This document shows positions 23,888 to 33,188 of a DNA stretch of 58,554 nucleotides, piece by piece; positions within the stretch are counted from its first letter, which is position 1, and the number at the start of each line of letters is the position of its first letter. Under the pieces are notes generated by a model. The model was not told the DNA's origin. It worked only from the letters and a program-made list of their open reading frames with translations, and did no database searches. The stretch spans positions 1 to 58,554 of the forward strand of contig NZ_JACSQY010000011.1 of assembly GCF_014836415.1 (NCBI RefSeq). Reading direction: 5' to 3'. Origin of the DNA: Sporosarcina gallistercoris (GTDB lineage: Bacteria > Bacillota > Bacilli > Bacillales_A > Planococcaceae). A program made the translations under genes and the position numbers.

Positions 23888-26800
23888 GTGGGGGAACGAA
23901 AAAAGGGGAACCAGGTCCAGGCGAAAGTGGCAAAAGTGATGCTCGCAGCCATGTTGTTACCGGCAGCGGCATTCCAGCCGACAGCAACAGTCGGCGCTGC
24001 AACGAACGTCAATGATGTAAAAGAATTATTGAGCAAACTGACAGATGAGCAGCGACGATCGCTCAATGAAATCCGAACAGAAACTGGATTTACGATTCAA
24101 CCGGGCATCAATACTACAAGTGAGCAGCCGGTGAATGTAATCGTAGAATTCAAGCAAGACCCTGCCAAAGTTCAACAAGCCAAGAATCCAAACCAGCTTA
24201 GCCTGTACGAAGCTGAGAACAAAGTCGACGCATCCCATAGGAAATTCAAAGAAGCTATTCTTGGCCAATCGAAGTTGAACCTATCCGTTGATGTGGAGAT
24301 CACCCATGAATACCGTGATGCGTTTAACGGCGTGTCCATCACGCTTCCGGGAAATCAAGTGGAAGACTTAGTACGTATTGGTGAAGTGAAGCGTGTTTGG
24401 AAAGACGATGCGATTCAACTGGATTTGCCAGATCCGAAAGAATACCCGATGGAACCGAAAATGATCGACAGCGTGCCTCAAATCGGTGTGGACAAGCTCC
24501 ATGACGAAAAAATTGAAGGGAAAGGAATCAAAGTCGGCGTCCTGGACACAGGGATTGACTACAATCACCCCGACTTGATAGGCGCCTATAAGGGATATCA
24601 GGCAAAAGATGGGGAAGATCCAAGTAAGGTCGATCCAGATAGTGTGAAAGGCTGGGACTTCATTGATAATGATGCGGATCCTATGGAAGAAACGTACGAA
24701 ACGTGGAAGAAGTCAGGGAAACCGGAGCGAGATAACTATGGAAATGTCTATTACACGTCTCACGGAACCCACGTTTCAGGAACGGTCGCAGGTCAACAAG
24801 CAAATGATGTAGACAGTGCTGTCAAAGGAGTCGCGCCTGGAGTGGACTTGTATAACTATCGCGTCCTCGGTCCTTACGGAAGTGGCGCAACAAGTGGCAT
24901 TCTCGCAGGTGTGGATAAATCCGTGAAAGATGAGATGGATGTCATAAATCTATCCCTAGGTGCGAACGTCAATAGTGCACTTTCACCACTTTCCATTGCG
25001 GTGAACAATGCCATGCTTTCTGGTGTAGTGGCAACCGTTGCATCAGGAAATGCAGGACCGGGTGCGATGACGGTCGGAGCACCAGGAACCTCGGCGCTTG
25101 CGATTACCGTTGGGGCGAGTGATGTCTCACAAAACATCCCGACTTTTACGGCGGATGCTGGGGATCTAGGGTTTACAGATGTACAACTTCTAGCTAAAAA
25201 CTTCACTGACAAAATTGAAGAGATACAGAACCAGTCGTATCCAGTTGTTTTTGCGGGTCTCGGTAATGTGAAAGACTTTGAAGGGAAAGAGTTCGCAGGA
25301 AAGATCGCATTGATCGAACGGGGCACTCTGGCGTTTGACGATAAAATCAAGAACGCTAAAAAAGCGGGAGCGGCGGCTGTAATTATTTACAACAATGAAG
25401 AGGGCCAAATTCCTTATTATGTCGGAGAGAGTACGGGATACATTCCCTCATTCCGTTTATCGAAAAAAGATGGAGAACAGCTGAAAGCTCAAGCGGAGTC
25501 GGGTGAAACGACATTCGAGTTCAAAGATGTACGCAATACGAAATCTGAAGGGGATCATTTAGCGGATTTCAGCTCAAGAGGACCTGTCGCACAAAGTTAT
25601 GACATCAAACCGGACGTTGTCGCACCGGGTGTCGCGATTTACTCTACGTATCCTTCCTATATGAACGATCCAGGGGGCAATAGTTACGATGCAGCATACG
25701 CAAGAATCCAAGGGACCTCGATGGCGGCGCCACACGTGGCAGGTGCAGCTGCCCTGATTTTACAAGAAAATCCAGACTACACCCCTTTTGACGTGAAAGC
25801 AGCATTGATGAACACATCCGTCGAGTTGAAGGGAGACCAATCCGTGTATGAGGTGGGAGCGGGCCGTATTAACGCATACGGCGCCGTTCACGCAGACACA
25901 TCGATAAAAGTGCTCGACCAAACTGAAATGGTCGAAGACGGCGAAGTTGTTGTGATTGAGCAGGAAACAGCTTCTCTTTCATTCCGCTCGCACTATCTAT
26001 CGGACACGGGTAAAAACATTGAAGTTTCCCGACCGATTCACATTAAAAACAGTAGCAAAGAAAGCAAAGAATTCGCAGTGGACGTCGAATTCTTGGGAGC
26101 TAAGGATGTCAGACAAGATGCTGCGAAAAACGGTGTGAAATTTGCAGCGGACCCAAAAATCACAGTGGCTGCGAACGGTGAAACTACAGCGGAGCCGAAG
26201 CTTCAAGTACCTCAAAGTGCAGCGGAAGGAACTTATGAAGGGTACGTTCACTTTGTCAATGAAAGCGATTTAAGTGAAAGTTACAAAGTGCCATTTGCAA
26301 TTCGGGTGACGAGTAAAGGGATCGACTATGTAGAATTGGAAAGACCCGTCATCACGAATTCCTGGAATAACTTCCATGCGTTCTTACTTCCATTCACGCC
26401 GGTCACATTTAAATTCAAAAGTCCGATGGAGACTGTGGATATCGTCATTGCAGATGGTGAAACGGGCAAACCGGTTGGCTACGTCGGCTCACTCTATGGA
26501 GCATCAAACATTTTACCAGGTAGTGAAATTTATATCACCCAAGGATTTGCAGGGATTGTAAATGAATTCACAGGTGATCCGAATTATCCAATTTCAAATG
26601 AAAACGTTAAATTACCTGAGGGTGGATACAAGTTCTTAATGATCGCAAAAGATAAGGAAGGAAATACGTATGTGGATGAAAGCGTTGCGGTCGTTGACAA
26701 TACGGAGCCGGAAATTTCGTTTAAGGATTATAAGCCGGGAATCATAGAAGTAAATGATTCCATGTATACCGATGAAGATGGACATCATGCGTTATGGGTT

Positions 26801-28075
26801 CACACAAACATTTATGATGCATCCATGGATTATCTAAAGTTAAAGGGGCTCAATTATGACCAATCGGCTAATATGACAGTCTACTATGAGAACTCTGCGT
26901 TTCCAAGTGGGTTACTACCGGTTGGTGAAAATGGAGATATGAAGGTTGGGATTTTGCCGGAAGATACTGCCAAGAAACCGCTGAATCTGACGCTGCAAAC
27001 CGTTGAAATGGGGACAAGTACACGATATGACAACTATGTATTTGTCAAAGAAGGAACGGAATATGCCTCTGGTTCCTATGACAAAAGCAAAGTTCATAAA
27101 GGCGATGAGATTACGACTACATTGACGTTGAACAATATAACAGATTTGGAAAGCGGAAAGTTCGACATTGCATTTTTGAATGGACTCTTCAAGTTCAAAA
27201 ACGTGAAAGCGAATCAAGAGTTCATACAGTTTGCTAAGAAAAACAACCTTGAAATCGACGTAGCGGAACCTGTATTCAAAGAGGGATTCCGTGAAACGGT
27301 TGCTTCTTTAGGTGCTTCACTGAAAGGGTCTGACATGAAAGGACTCAAAGGGGACCAAGCCTTCCTGGATATCACGTTCGAGGTCATCAATGATGAGTCT
27401 TACTCTGATGCACACGGATTCTATTTTAATAACGTGTCGTATACAGCGGTCAATAGCACCGATGCGACTAAGATGGCGGCATTCACGCTGAAACCATTCG
27501 ATTTGGTGCCGTCAACTGGTAAGTTGGAAGGGTATTTTGCTCCAGAAGGGTTGATGGAAGAGACCGGTGAGATTTTCTATGACGTCGATTTAAGTAAAAT
27601 CGGTGCGAAGGTCTATGTGAAAGGACCGGATGGCAAGAAATATTCTGGAAATATCCAACCAAGTGGCGGATTCTTCATCGAAGATATCAAAGCGCAAAAA
27701 GGGAAATTCGAATTAGTCGTTGAAGTACCTGGACATTTGAATTCGGTGAGCACGGTCGATGTAGCAACATTCAAGGATGGGGAGTGGAGAGGGCTTTGGT
27801 CTCGTACGTATCCACCGATGAATTTTGCAGGCGATGTGAATGGCGACGGTGTGATCGACATTATGGATGTCATGCGCATTGTTGCACAGTACGGAAAGAA
27901 GGATAAGGCAGCAGACATTAATCTCGATGGAATTGTCGATGAACTGGATGTCCGTCTCGTCGAGCAGAACTTCTTAAGAAGTGCAAAAGATACAAAGAAA
28001 AAGCCGGTAGAAAAGCTTGGTAAGAAAGGTATTCATGATCTCTTAAGGTCAATTGGTCTGGAGCCGAAAGAGTAA
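23888..28075 (+). CDS. Large secreted subtilase (S8) with PA, cohesin-like and dockerin modules
   Basis: About 1395 residues. Modules in order: signal peptide (about 10-40); inhibitor-I9-like propeptide (about 65-130); peptidase S8 with triad D220 (VLDTGIDYNHPDL), H292 (SHGTHVSG) and S611 (GTSMAAPHVAGAA); a PA insert within it (about 430-560, VVFAGLGNVKDFEGKEFAGKIALIERG); fn3/Big-like regions; a cohesin-like domain (about 1060-1210); a carboxypeptidase-regulatory-like domain; and a C-terminal dockerin (about 1315-1365, GDVNGDGVIDIMDVM and DINLDGIVDELDV, two calcium loops). The architecture is that of giant Vpr-like extracellular proteases. GTG 23888 was chosen because GGGGG lies 9 nt upstream; further in-frame starts reach back to 23813. 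It is followed by TasA/CalY-like and SipW genes. Confidence 0.85.
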   Translation: MGERKKGNQVQAKVAKVMLAAMLLPAAAFQPTATVGAATNVNDVKELLSKLTDEQRRSLNEIRTETGFTIQPGINTTSEQPVNVIVEFKQDPAKVQQAKNPNQLSLYEAENKVDASHRKFKEAILGQSKLNLSVDVEITHEYRDAFNGVSITLPGNQVEDLVRIGEVKRVWKDDAIQLDLPDPKEYPMEPKMIDSVPQIGVDKLHDEKIEGKGIKVGVLDTGIDYNHPDLIGAYKGYQAKDGEDPSKVDPDSVKGWDFIDNDADPMEETYETWKKSGKPERDNYGNVYYTSHGTHVSGTVAGQQANDVDSAVKGVAPGVDLYNYRVLGPYGSGATSGILAGVDKSVKDEMDVINLSLGANVNSALSPLSIAVNNAMLSGVVATVASGNAGPGAMTVGAPGTSALAITVGASDVSQNIPTFTADAGDLGFTDVQLLAKNFTDKIEEIQNQSYPVVFAGLGNVKDFEGKEFAGKIALIERGTLAFDDKIKNAKKAGAAAVIIYNNEEGQIPYYVGESTGYIPSFRLSKKDGEQLKAQAESGETTFEFKDVRNTKSEGDHLADFSSRGPVAQSYDIKPDVVAPGVAIYSTYPSYMNDPGGNSYDAAYARIQGTSMAAPHVAGAAALILQENPDYTPFDVKAALMNTSVELKGDQSVYEVGAGRINAYGAVHADTSIKVLDQTEMVEDGEVVVIEQETASLSFRSHYLSDTGKNIEVSRPIHIKNSSKESKEFAVDVEFLGAKDVRQDAAKNGVKFAADPKITVAANGETTAEPKLQVPQSAAEGTYEGYVHFVNESDLSESYKVPFAIRVTSKGIDYVELERPVITNSWNNFHAFLLPFTPVTFKFKSPMETVDIVIADGETGKPVGYVGSLYGASNILPGSEIYITQGFAGIVNEFTGDPNYPISNENVKLPEGGYKFLMIAKDKEGNTYVDESVAVVDNTEPEISFKDYKPGIIEVNDSMYTDEDGHHALWVHTNIYDASMDYLKLKGLNYDQSANMTVYYENSAFPSGLLPVGENGDMKVGILPEDTAKKPLNLTLQTVEMGTSTRYDNYVFVKEGTEYASGSYDKSKVHKGDEITTTLTLNNITDLESGKFDIAFLNGLFKFKNVKANQEFIQFAKKNNLEIDVAEPVFKEGFRETVASLGASLKGSDMKGLKGDQAFLDITFEVINDESYSDAHGFYFNNVSYTAVNSTDATKMAAFTLKPFDLVPSTGKLEGYFAPEGLMEETGEIFYDVDLSKIGAKVYVKGPDGKKYSGNIQPSGGFFIEDIKAQKGKFELVVEVPGHLNSVSTVDVATFKDGEWRGLWSRTYPPMNFAGDVNGDGVIDIMDVMRIVAQYGKKDKAADINLDGIVDELDVRLVEQNFLRSAKDTKKKPVEKLGKKGIHDLLRSIGLEPKE

Positions 28076-28082
28076 GAAATGG

Positions 28083-28122
28083 AAGGGGACTGGGCATAGC
28101 TTAGCTGCGCATCAGTTCCTTT
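28083..28122 (+). terminator. Terminator after the subtilase gene
   Basis: AAGGGGACTG and CAGTTCCTTTT form a stem (one G-U pair) around a 20-nt loop, followed by T residues. Confidence 0.55.
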
Positions 28123-28179
28123 TCAACAAGAAACGCGAAATACTTTGTTAAAACTATCAGGATATGGGGGAATACGAGA

Positions 28180-28911
28180 ATGGTTAAAACTCAAGGGATG
28201 AAGAAGACAAAGAATGTCTTGTTAGGAACAGCACTTGCTGGGGCTTTACTTGTATCCACAGGATTTGGCACGTATTCTTGGTTCACTTCGGAGTCGAATG
28301 CACAAGCAGAAATGAAAAACGGAATCTTGCAAATCAATGGCGGGGGGAATATTGACACCCCGATTTTCACGGCCGAGCAATTCGCGCCATCTCAGCTACA
28401 CTACGGGGAGTGGTTGTCGATTTCCAACACGGGAGACATGGATGCACACATCAAAGCGACGTATACCCACTCTGTCGACAAAGCATCGCTTGAAGGATAT
28501 GAAGTCGGGTTCATTGCCATGAAATACAGCGTGAAACCAGGACAGGACACGTACGAAGACTCGAAAATCAAACTCGACAACTTATTCAATGGGACGACAA
28601 ACGAAGTGTTGTCAACTGCAAATGATGGTAAAAACCGTATTGAAATGTTGGGCACCATTCTATCAACCGACCAAGTGAAATCCGGAGAAATCCTAGTAGG
28701 TGACGGCGAGAACGAGCAGTTCTGGGAGTTGGATGAAGGTCAGTATATCGACATCATGATGGGGATTAAGCTGGATGAAAGTGCGGGGAACGAATACCAA
28801 GGGGCTTCATACAAAGCAGGGCTGAATGTAATCGCGAAGCAAACGGATACGGGTTCAACTTATGAAAACGAAACTAAAAAAGAAGATGTGAATAACGAAG
28901 ACGACAACTAA
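28180..28911 (+). CDS. TasA/CalY-family (camelysin-like) secreted fibre protein
   Basis: A 243-residue exported protein of the TasA/CalY (Peptidase_M73) family. TasA polymerises into biofilm matrix fibres, while camelysin was described as a surface protease. The signal peptide is KNVLLGTALAGALLVSTGFGTYSWFTSESNAQA (about residues 11-43). The mature part has the beta-rich pattern GILQINGGGNIDTPIFTAEQFAPSQ and ISNTGDMDAHIKATYTH. A charged Asp/Glu-rich C-terminal tail ends it. The next gene is the dedicated signal peptidase SipW, the usual partner. GGGGGAATACGAG precedes the ATG. Confidence 0.8.
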   Translation: MVKTQGMKKTKNVLLGTALAGALLVSTGFGTYSWFTSESNAQAEMKNGILQINGGGNIDTPIFTAEQFAPSQLHYGEWLSISNTGDMDAHIKATYTHSVDKASLEGYEVGFIAMKYSVKPGQDTYEDSKIKLDNLFNGTTNEVLSTANDGKNRIEMLGTILSTDQVKSGEILVGDGENEQFWELDEGQYIDIMMGIKLDESAGNEYQGASYKAGLNVIAKQTDTGSTYENETKKEDVNNEDDN

Positions 28912-28950
28912 TAACTCGCCTGGAACGGATCGGGGAGATGGGGTGAAACT

Positions 28951-29499
28951 ATGAAGGATGGCTTAAAGACATTTAGTACACTAGCGTTTCGTCTGTTCGT
29001 CATTGCAGTAATCGGTTTAGTAATTATGACAGCAACACAAAAGTTCACCAATAAGGGTGAGCCCACTTCCTTTTTCGGGTACCAACCGTTAACCGTCCTC
29101 TCCAATAGTATGAATCCCATCTTCAAGACGGGGGATATGCTATTTGTAAAAAAAGTGGACGCAGCGGAAGTTAAAGTGGACGATATTATCACGTTCAAAG
29201 AAAGTGGGGGCAATTTAATCACCCACAGAGTCGTGGAAGTCCTCACCGATTCCGGGTCCCTCAGTTTTGTGACAAAAGGGGATAATAACAATAGGGTGGA
29301 TGACGAACTGGTGAAGGCGGAAAGTCTGCTAGGAAAGCATACATTCTTTGTTCCGAATGCGGGGTATTTGGTGAATGCACTCCAAAGTCCAATTGGAATG
29401 TTGCTGATCGTGATTCTTCCGACGTTAGGGTATTTTGCGATTGGGATCTTTAGTCGGAAGAGAGACGATGTGGATGAGGTTACGATGGAAGGGAACTGA
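28951..29499 (+). CDS. sipW: SipW-type signal peptidase I
   Basis: A 182-residue membrane protease of family S26B (ER/archaeal type). The catalytic Ser is in VLSNSMNP (S53), and the general base is His, not Lys, in NLITHRVVEV (H92), which defines SipW. TM helices are at about 12-28 and 150-170, with KGDNNNRVDD before the end. In B. subtilis SipW processes TasA and TapA, and a TasA-like gene lies directly upstream (39-nt gap) with GGGGAGATGGGGTG before the ATG. A terminator follows. Confidence 0.88.
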   Translation: MKDGLKTFSTLAFRLFVIAVIGLVIMTATQKFTNKGEPTSFFGYQPLTVLSNSMNPIFKTGDMLFVKKVDAAEVKVDDIITFKESGGNLITHRVVEVLTDSGSLSFVTKGDNNNRVDDELVKAESLLGKHTFFVPNAGYLVNALQSPIGMLLIVILPTLGYFAIGIFSRKRDDVDEVTMEGN

Positions 29500-29534
29500 A
29501 CAGAGTCATTGAAAGAAATCATCCATACTTAAGC

Positions 29535-29573
29535 AATCCCTCCACTCCCGTTTCTTGGAGAGGAGGGATTTTA
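29535..29573 (+). terminator. Terminator after sipW
   Basis: AATCCCTCC and GGAGGGATT form a stem (loop about 18 nt) followed by TTT, 36 nt after the sipW stop codon. Confidence 0.7.
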
Positions 29574-29730
29574 AGATTTTTTAACAATGAGGCGGAGTAT
29601 GTGTTTTCTGAAACATCAGGTTTACGAATTCCTTCCCATTCGATGTGGAACCCGCTCGTTTCCGCGAGCCACCCGCTCATTCCCCCATTACAAATGCCTT
29701 CATGGACTGAGCAATAATCTTCTGAAAAAG

Positions 29731-29765
29731 AAAATCTCCTCCCTGAGTAAAAGGGAAGAGATTTT
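29731..29765 (-). terminator. Hairpin at the 3' end of the sulfatase gene
   Basis: AAAATCTC-TCCC pairs with GGGA-GAGATTTT around one bulge on each side, with A and T tracts outside the stem. It lies 29 nt beyond the minus-strand sulfatase stop and could work in both directions. Confidence 0.6.
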
Positions 29766-29793
29766 ATCGGCACGTATCCAAAGAAGGGACTAC

Positions 29794-31548
29794 TCAGCCC
29801 TTTTTAGGCTTCAATCGCTTCTGACAACGTTGCCCTTCCAGCATATTCAGAAGGGTACGCTGGATCGCTTCGGTTTCGGGGGAGCAGCACCCGGGATCCG
29901 CCAGGTTTTCCGTTTCAAGCGGGTCGTGCGCTAGATTGTACAGTTCGAATTGGTCGGAAATCGGTTCGGTTTTGACGGCTTCGACGATACAGCCGTCTTC
30001 ATCCACAAATGTCGTATCGCTGACGCCGGGTTCTGTCCAAAACTGGGGATTGTCGAAGTAGCGGGCGAACTTCCAAATTTCGGATTCACCGTTAGGTCCC
30101 GTTTTTAGGGAGACGATGATGGCTTCGATTGAACTTGGTTGGACGACGGACTTATAAGGCTTTCCTGTGATGAAATTCGTTTGATGAAGCCCTTTGAACA
30201 CATTGTCATCTGTCATGAAGTATAGGGGTTCATCTGCACGGAAAAAGGTTTGACTTCCTTCCAGGAGAGGGGTTAGATCCCTGCCGACGAGAGGTTGGGC
30301 TTCCGTATGATCGAGAGCTAATGTCTTCCGGATGTCAGAGACGTCAATCCCGGCTAATCCAAGCAATGTCGGTAAAATATCGACGTGACTCGTAAGGGCG
30401 GTTGTCTGTTTGGCATGAGGGAATAGCTGGGGGCTATGGATGATGAATGGGACATGGATGGATTCTTCGTACATCGAATACCATTTCTGATAAAGTCCGC
30501 CTTGAGCGCCGAGTTGCTCGCCGTGATCGGATGTGAAGACGATAATCGTATTATCTGAGAAGCTGGAGTGGTGAAGCGCATTAAGCACTTTCATCATTTC
30601 GTCATCGACTTTTTTCTGCAAGCTGTAATACAGTTGACGATAGAAGTTGTTATTGATGATCGGCTGCAGTCCTTTTGGGTAGGTGAGTCGATAGCTGTCT
30701 TGCACGGATGGTTTCGTTGCCAATGACTCATGGGTGGTCGGAGCAGGAGGGATGTAAGGAAGCGTTGGATCCACTTCGAAATTATAGGAAGGGACGAGGG
30801 ACGAAAAAATGCCGAATAGCGCAATATCGTGAGGATTCACGAATGAACATTGAATGAACCAAGGCGTTTTTTCTTCCTCGTATTGCGCTGCATGATCCAA
30901 TGCTTCTATCAATTCCACCGTTTCCGCTGCATACACTTCGTCCCGTCCACTCGTCCCGAATCCCGCGGACGACCCGGAATTTCTCGGGTCAGTGCCGTGT
31001 GGATCCGGTCCAATCCAATCAGAGAATCCAAACGCACTTAAACGATCACCTATGCGATAAATTCTTTCCTTGTTTTTATCCGGTGCTCCGGTGATTGTGT
31101 TGTAACTTGGCAATGCGTTTTTTGTACCTGGAATTACTATATCTTCCTCTGAAGCATGCCATTTTCCTTTCCAGAATGTATCATATCCGGCAGCGCGGAA
31201 GTAATCGCCTATTGTAGGGACTGTGTTAGGGTCAAGCCAAAACTGATCCGCATCATACGAACCTTTTGCGGCGCCAGGTGTTTGTGAGACTCCATGCAGG
31301 GAAGGATAATGGCCGGTATATAACGTCGTCCGACTCGGCGCGCAAGCAGTGCTGCCGACGTAATGGTTCAAAAACGTCATCCCGTTTTTCATCAGTAGCT
31401 GCTGCGCAAGTAACTGTTCACGGCGCCATTTTTGCAGTTCTGCATTTTCATATACGGGAGGGAACCGTTCCTGATCGACCATTAGGAATAGAATATTCGG
31501 CTGTTTGTCTGGGCCGCCACCATCGCAATTTGTATGATGATCTTTCAT
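29794..31548 (-). CDS. Sulfatase-family hydrolase
   Basis: A 584-residue alkaline-phosphatase-superfamily enzyme. The metal-binding NILFLMVDQERFP is near the N-terminus (about residues 18-30). The sulfatase signature ACAPSRTTLYTGHYP has Cys at about 69 within CxPSR, the site normally converted to formylglycine. VFTSDHGEQLGAQGG (about 340-354) supplies further metal and substrate residues. No signal peptide, so it is likely cytoplasmic. Substrates could be aryl or alkyl sulfates, choline sulfate or phosphonate-type esters; the sequence does not tell. No anaerobic or FGE-type maturase gene is seen nearby. ATG 31548 preferred because GGAAGG is 9 nt upstream. Confidence 0.82.
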   Translation of the reverse strand: MKDHHTNCDGGGPDKQPNILFLMVDQERFPPVYENAELQKWRREQLLAQQLLMKNGMTFLNHYVGSTACAPSRTTLYTGHYPSLHGVSQTPGAAKGSYDADQFWLDPNTVPTIGDYFRAAGYDTFWKGKWHASEEDIVIPGTKNALPSYNTITGAPDKNKERIYRIGDRLSAFGFSDWIGPDPHGTDPRNSGSSAGFGTSGRDEVYAAETVELIEALDHAAQYEEEKTPWFIQCSFVNPHDIALFGIFSSLVPSYNFEVDPTLPYIPPAPTTHESLATKPSVQDSYRLTYPKGLQPIINNNFYRQLYYSLQKKVDDEMMKVLNALHHSSFSDNTIIVFTSDHGEQLGAQGGLYQKWYSMYEESIHVPFIIHSPQLFPHAKQTTALTSHVDILPTLLGLAGIDVSDIRKTLALDHTEAQPLVGRDLTPLLEGSQTFFRADEPLYFMTDDNVFKGLHQTNFITGKPYKSVVQPSSIEAIIVSLKTGPNGESEIWKFARYFDNPQFWTEPGVSDTTFVDEDGCIVEAVKTEPISDQFELYNLAHDPLETENLADPGCCSPETEAIQRTLLNMLEGQRCQKRLKPKKG

Positions 31549-31645
31549 GAGTTTCACCTTCCTAATCTGTAAGTACTCTCTAGTGTATGACGGACGAGTT
31601 CGAACGAGCGTGTGATTCGCGTAGGGAGTGGAAGGTGAATGTTTG

Positions 31646-32389
31646 CTAGAAGTTCAGGAGTCTCAAGATTTCTCCAATCGCCGTATCGGCTACGAATGCA
31701 GCCAGAAGAATGGAAGCGACCGTCGTGACGGCGATGTAAAAGAGGATGCCGTAAAAACTGTCGGTGGCTGCAGGATTCTTGAGTAGAAGCTTTGTGATTG
31801 TGAATAAAGGAATGAGGATGAATGCAAGAAAGATGGCGATAGCAAGAATAATGGCAGATAGCGTGAATGAGTGAACGAGTGTGAGAAGTAGGCTAACTGC
31901 AGAAAGAGCGATAGGAATGGCATAGAATCCACCTAGTTTCTGGAGGAGTTCAGGGACTGATTCTTGGATTGAAAACAGTTTTACCGTACTGATGACGGCG
32001 ATGAGATTGACTGCGACGACTAGCAGGAAGAAGATGCTTAAGTAGAGGACGACTTGGAAAAAGGACGGACTGAGAGTGATCAGGCTTGTAGGGAATGCGG
32101 CGTAGAAAGTGGCGGATGTGAGTAGGATGAATAAAATGATACTCAGAAAGCTGTTTTGGGGTGAAACATTCGTCGAATGGAAGTGGGCGGATGGCGTTTG
32201 GAGTTGCTGAACTAGGAATTGGATGAAACTCTTTGCGTCCATTTTTAACTTTTCAAAGGGTTCGTTTGGTGAAGAGGTCGGTACTTCCATGGCTGCCGTT
32301 CTCTTACGAACGGCGGAAAATGAATTGCCGCATTCCCCGCAGTAATTTCCGTCAAGTTGCATATGGCTGCAAACTGGACAAGTTTTAAT
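31646..32389 (-). CDS. Zinc-ribbon membrane protein (possible ATT start)
   Basis: About 247 residues. A zinc ribbon with two Cys pairs opens the protein (TCPVCSH...GNYCGECGNSF). A charged linker and five predicted membrane helices in the C-terminal 160 residues follow, a Yip1-like arrangement common in Bacillales stress or envelope proteins. Function unknown. Start: AAGGAG is followed by 8 nt and then ATT, which would give M-KTCPVC, the normal start for this class. The only nearby standard start, GTG at 32398, abuts the ribosome site with no room for a spacer. Monocistronic; a repeat cluster begins about 100 bp upstream of its start. Confidence 0.65.
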   Translation of the reverse strand: MKTCPVCSHMQLDGNYCGECGNSFSAVRKRTAAMEVPTSSPNEPFEKLKMDAKSFIQFLVQQLQTPSAHFHSTNVSPQNSFLSIILFILLTSATFYAAFPTSLITLSPSFFQVVLYLSIFFLLVVAVNLIAVISTVKLFSIQESVPELLQKLGGFYAIPIALSAVSLLLTLVHSFTLSAIILAIAIFLAFILIPLFTITKLLLKNPAATDSFYGILFYIAVTTVASILLAAFVADTAIGEILRLLNF

Positions 32390-32493
32390 GGGTATCACTC
32401 CTTTTTTTGATGGATGGTGCTCGCTATAGTCATGGTATGTAGGGGGGAGGGGGAATAGAAAGGAATTGAGAGGATAGTGGGGGGACAGCTGCC

Positions 32494-33075
32494 TTCTCCG
32501 ACAAGTTGGGCAGTTTCTCCATCACTCCCGTCGGAATCTCGAACACTCGGCGGAGTTTCTCCATCACTCTCGAAGATTTCTCCGACACGTAGAAGAGTTT
32601 GTCGATAACGGGACACAATTCAAGTGCTTTTTAGGGATTAATTGGTAGCGCTTCGCTTGTTGAGGGAGGGCTAGTGCACTGACTATAGGATAAGTGCTTT
32701 CTTCGACACTTGTTGGTGGTTGTCCGACATACGCAGCGTTTTCTCCATCACTCGCCTCGCTTTCTCCATCACTCCCGAAGATTTCTCCGACACCTAGCGG
32801 AATTTCTCGATATCGGGACACAATTCAAGTGCTTTTAGGGATTAATTGGTAGCGCTTCGCTTGTTGAGGGAGGGGCTATCCTACCCGGTTCAGCTAATTC
32901 CGCGTTCCCCGACACATTTCACTAGTTCTCTATCACTTGGCGCGTGTTCTCGCTCACCCAATGCCCTTTACCAATCAGCCCTTCGAATTTGTCCGACACC
33001 TAGCGGAATTTGTCGATAACGGAACACAATTTACTTCTATCAAGGGATTAAGCAATAGCACTTCGCTAGTTGAGA
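32494..33075 (+). repeat. 21-bp unit arrays, cluster A (three arrays)
   Basis: Three arrays of five 21-bp units each start at 32494, 32699 and 32905. Units follow TTnTCCgaCACnnnnnGnAgT, for example TTCTCCGACACCTAGCGGAA plus T. Each array is closed by a TCGATAACGGGACACAA box (boxes at 32599, 32804 and 33010; the second reads GATATCGGG) and a tail TTAGGGATTAATTGGTAGCG-CTTCGCTTGTTGAGGGAG. Unit length is strictly 21. Short minus-strand ORFs beginning MSRYRE arise from the box and are artefacts. This cluster lies between the start of the zinc-ribbon gene and the end of the quinone-reductase gene, both minus strand. Confidence 0.85.
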
Positions 33076-33156
33076 TATGTACAAGCATCACACACATGAG
33101 CAAGCTGAATGTAGGGGACGTAGTGTGGCGTGGTACTTGTAAAAGTAAGCAAAAGA

Positions 33157-33183
33157 ACCCCCTTTCACAGAGCGAAAGGGGGT
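33157..33183 (-). terminator. Terminator after the quinone reductase gene
   Basis: ACCCCCTTTC and GAAAGGGGGT form a perfect 10-bp stem with a 7-nt loop, just beyond the stop codon of the minus-strand gene. AAAAG flanks it on the exit side. Confidence 0.75.
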
Positions 33184-33188
33184 ATGGT

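Noticed and set aside
29587..29934. 115-codon plus-strand ORF near the sulfatase
   Set aside because: A shadow of the sulfatase gene and of two terminator hairpins; it has no supporting features.
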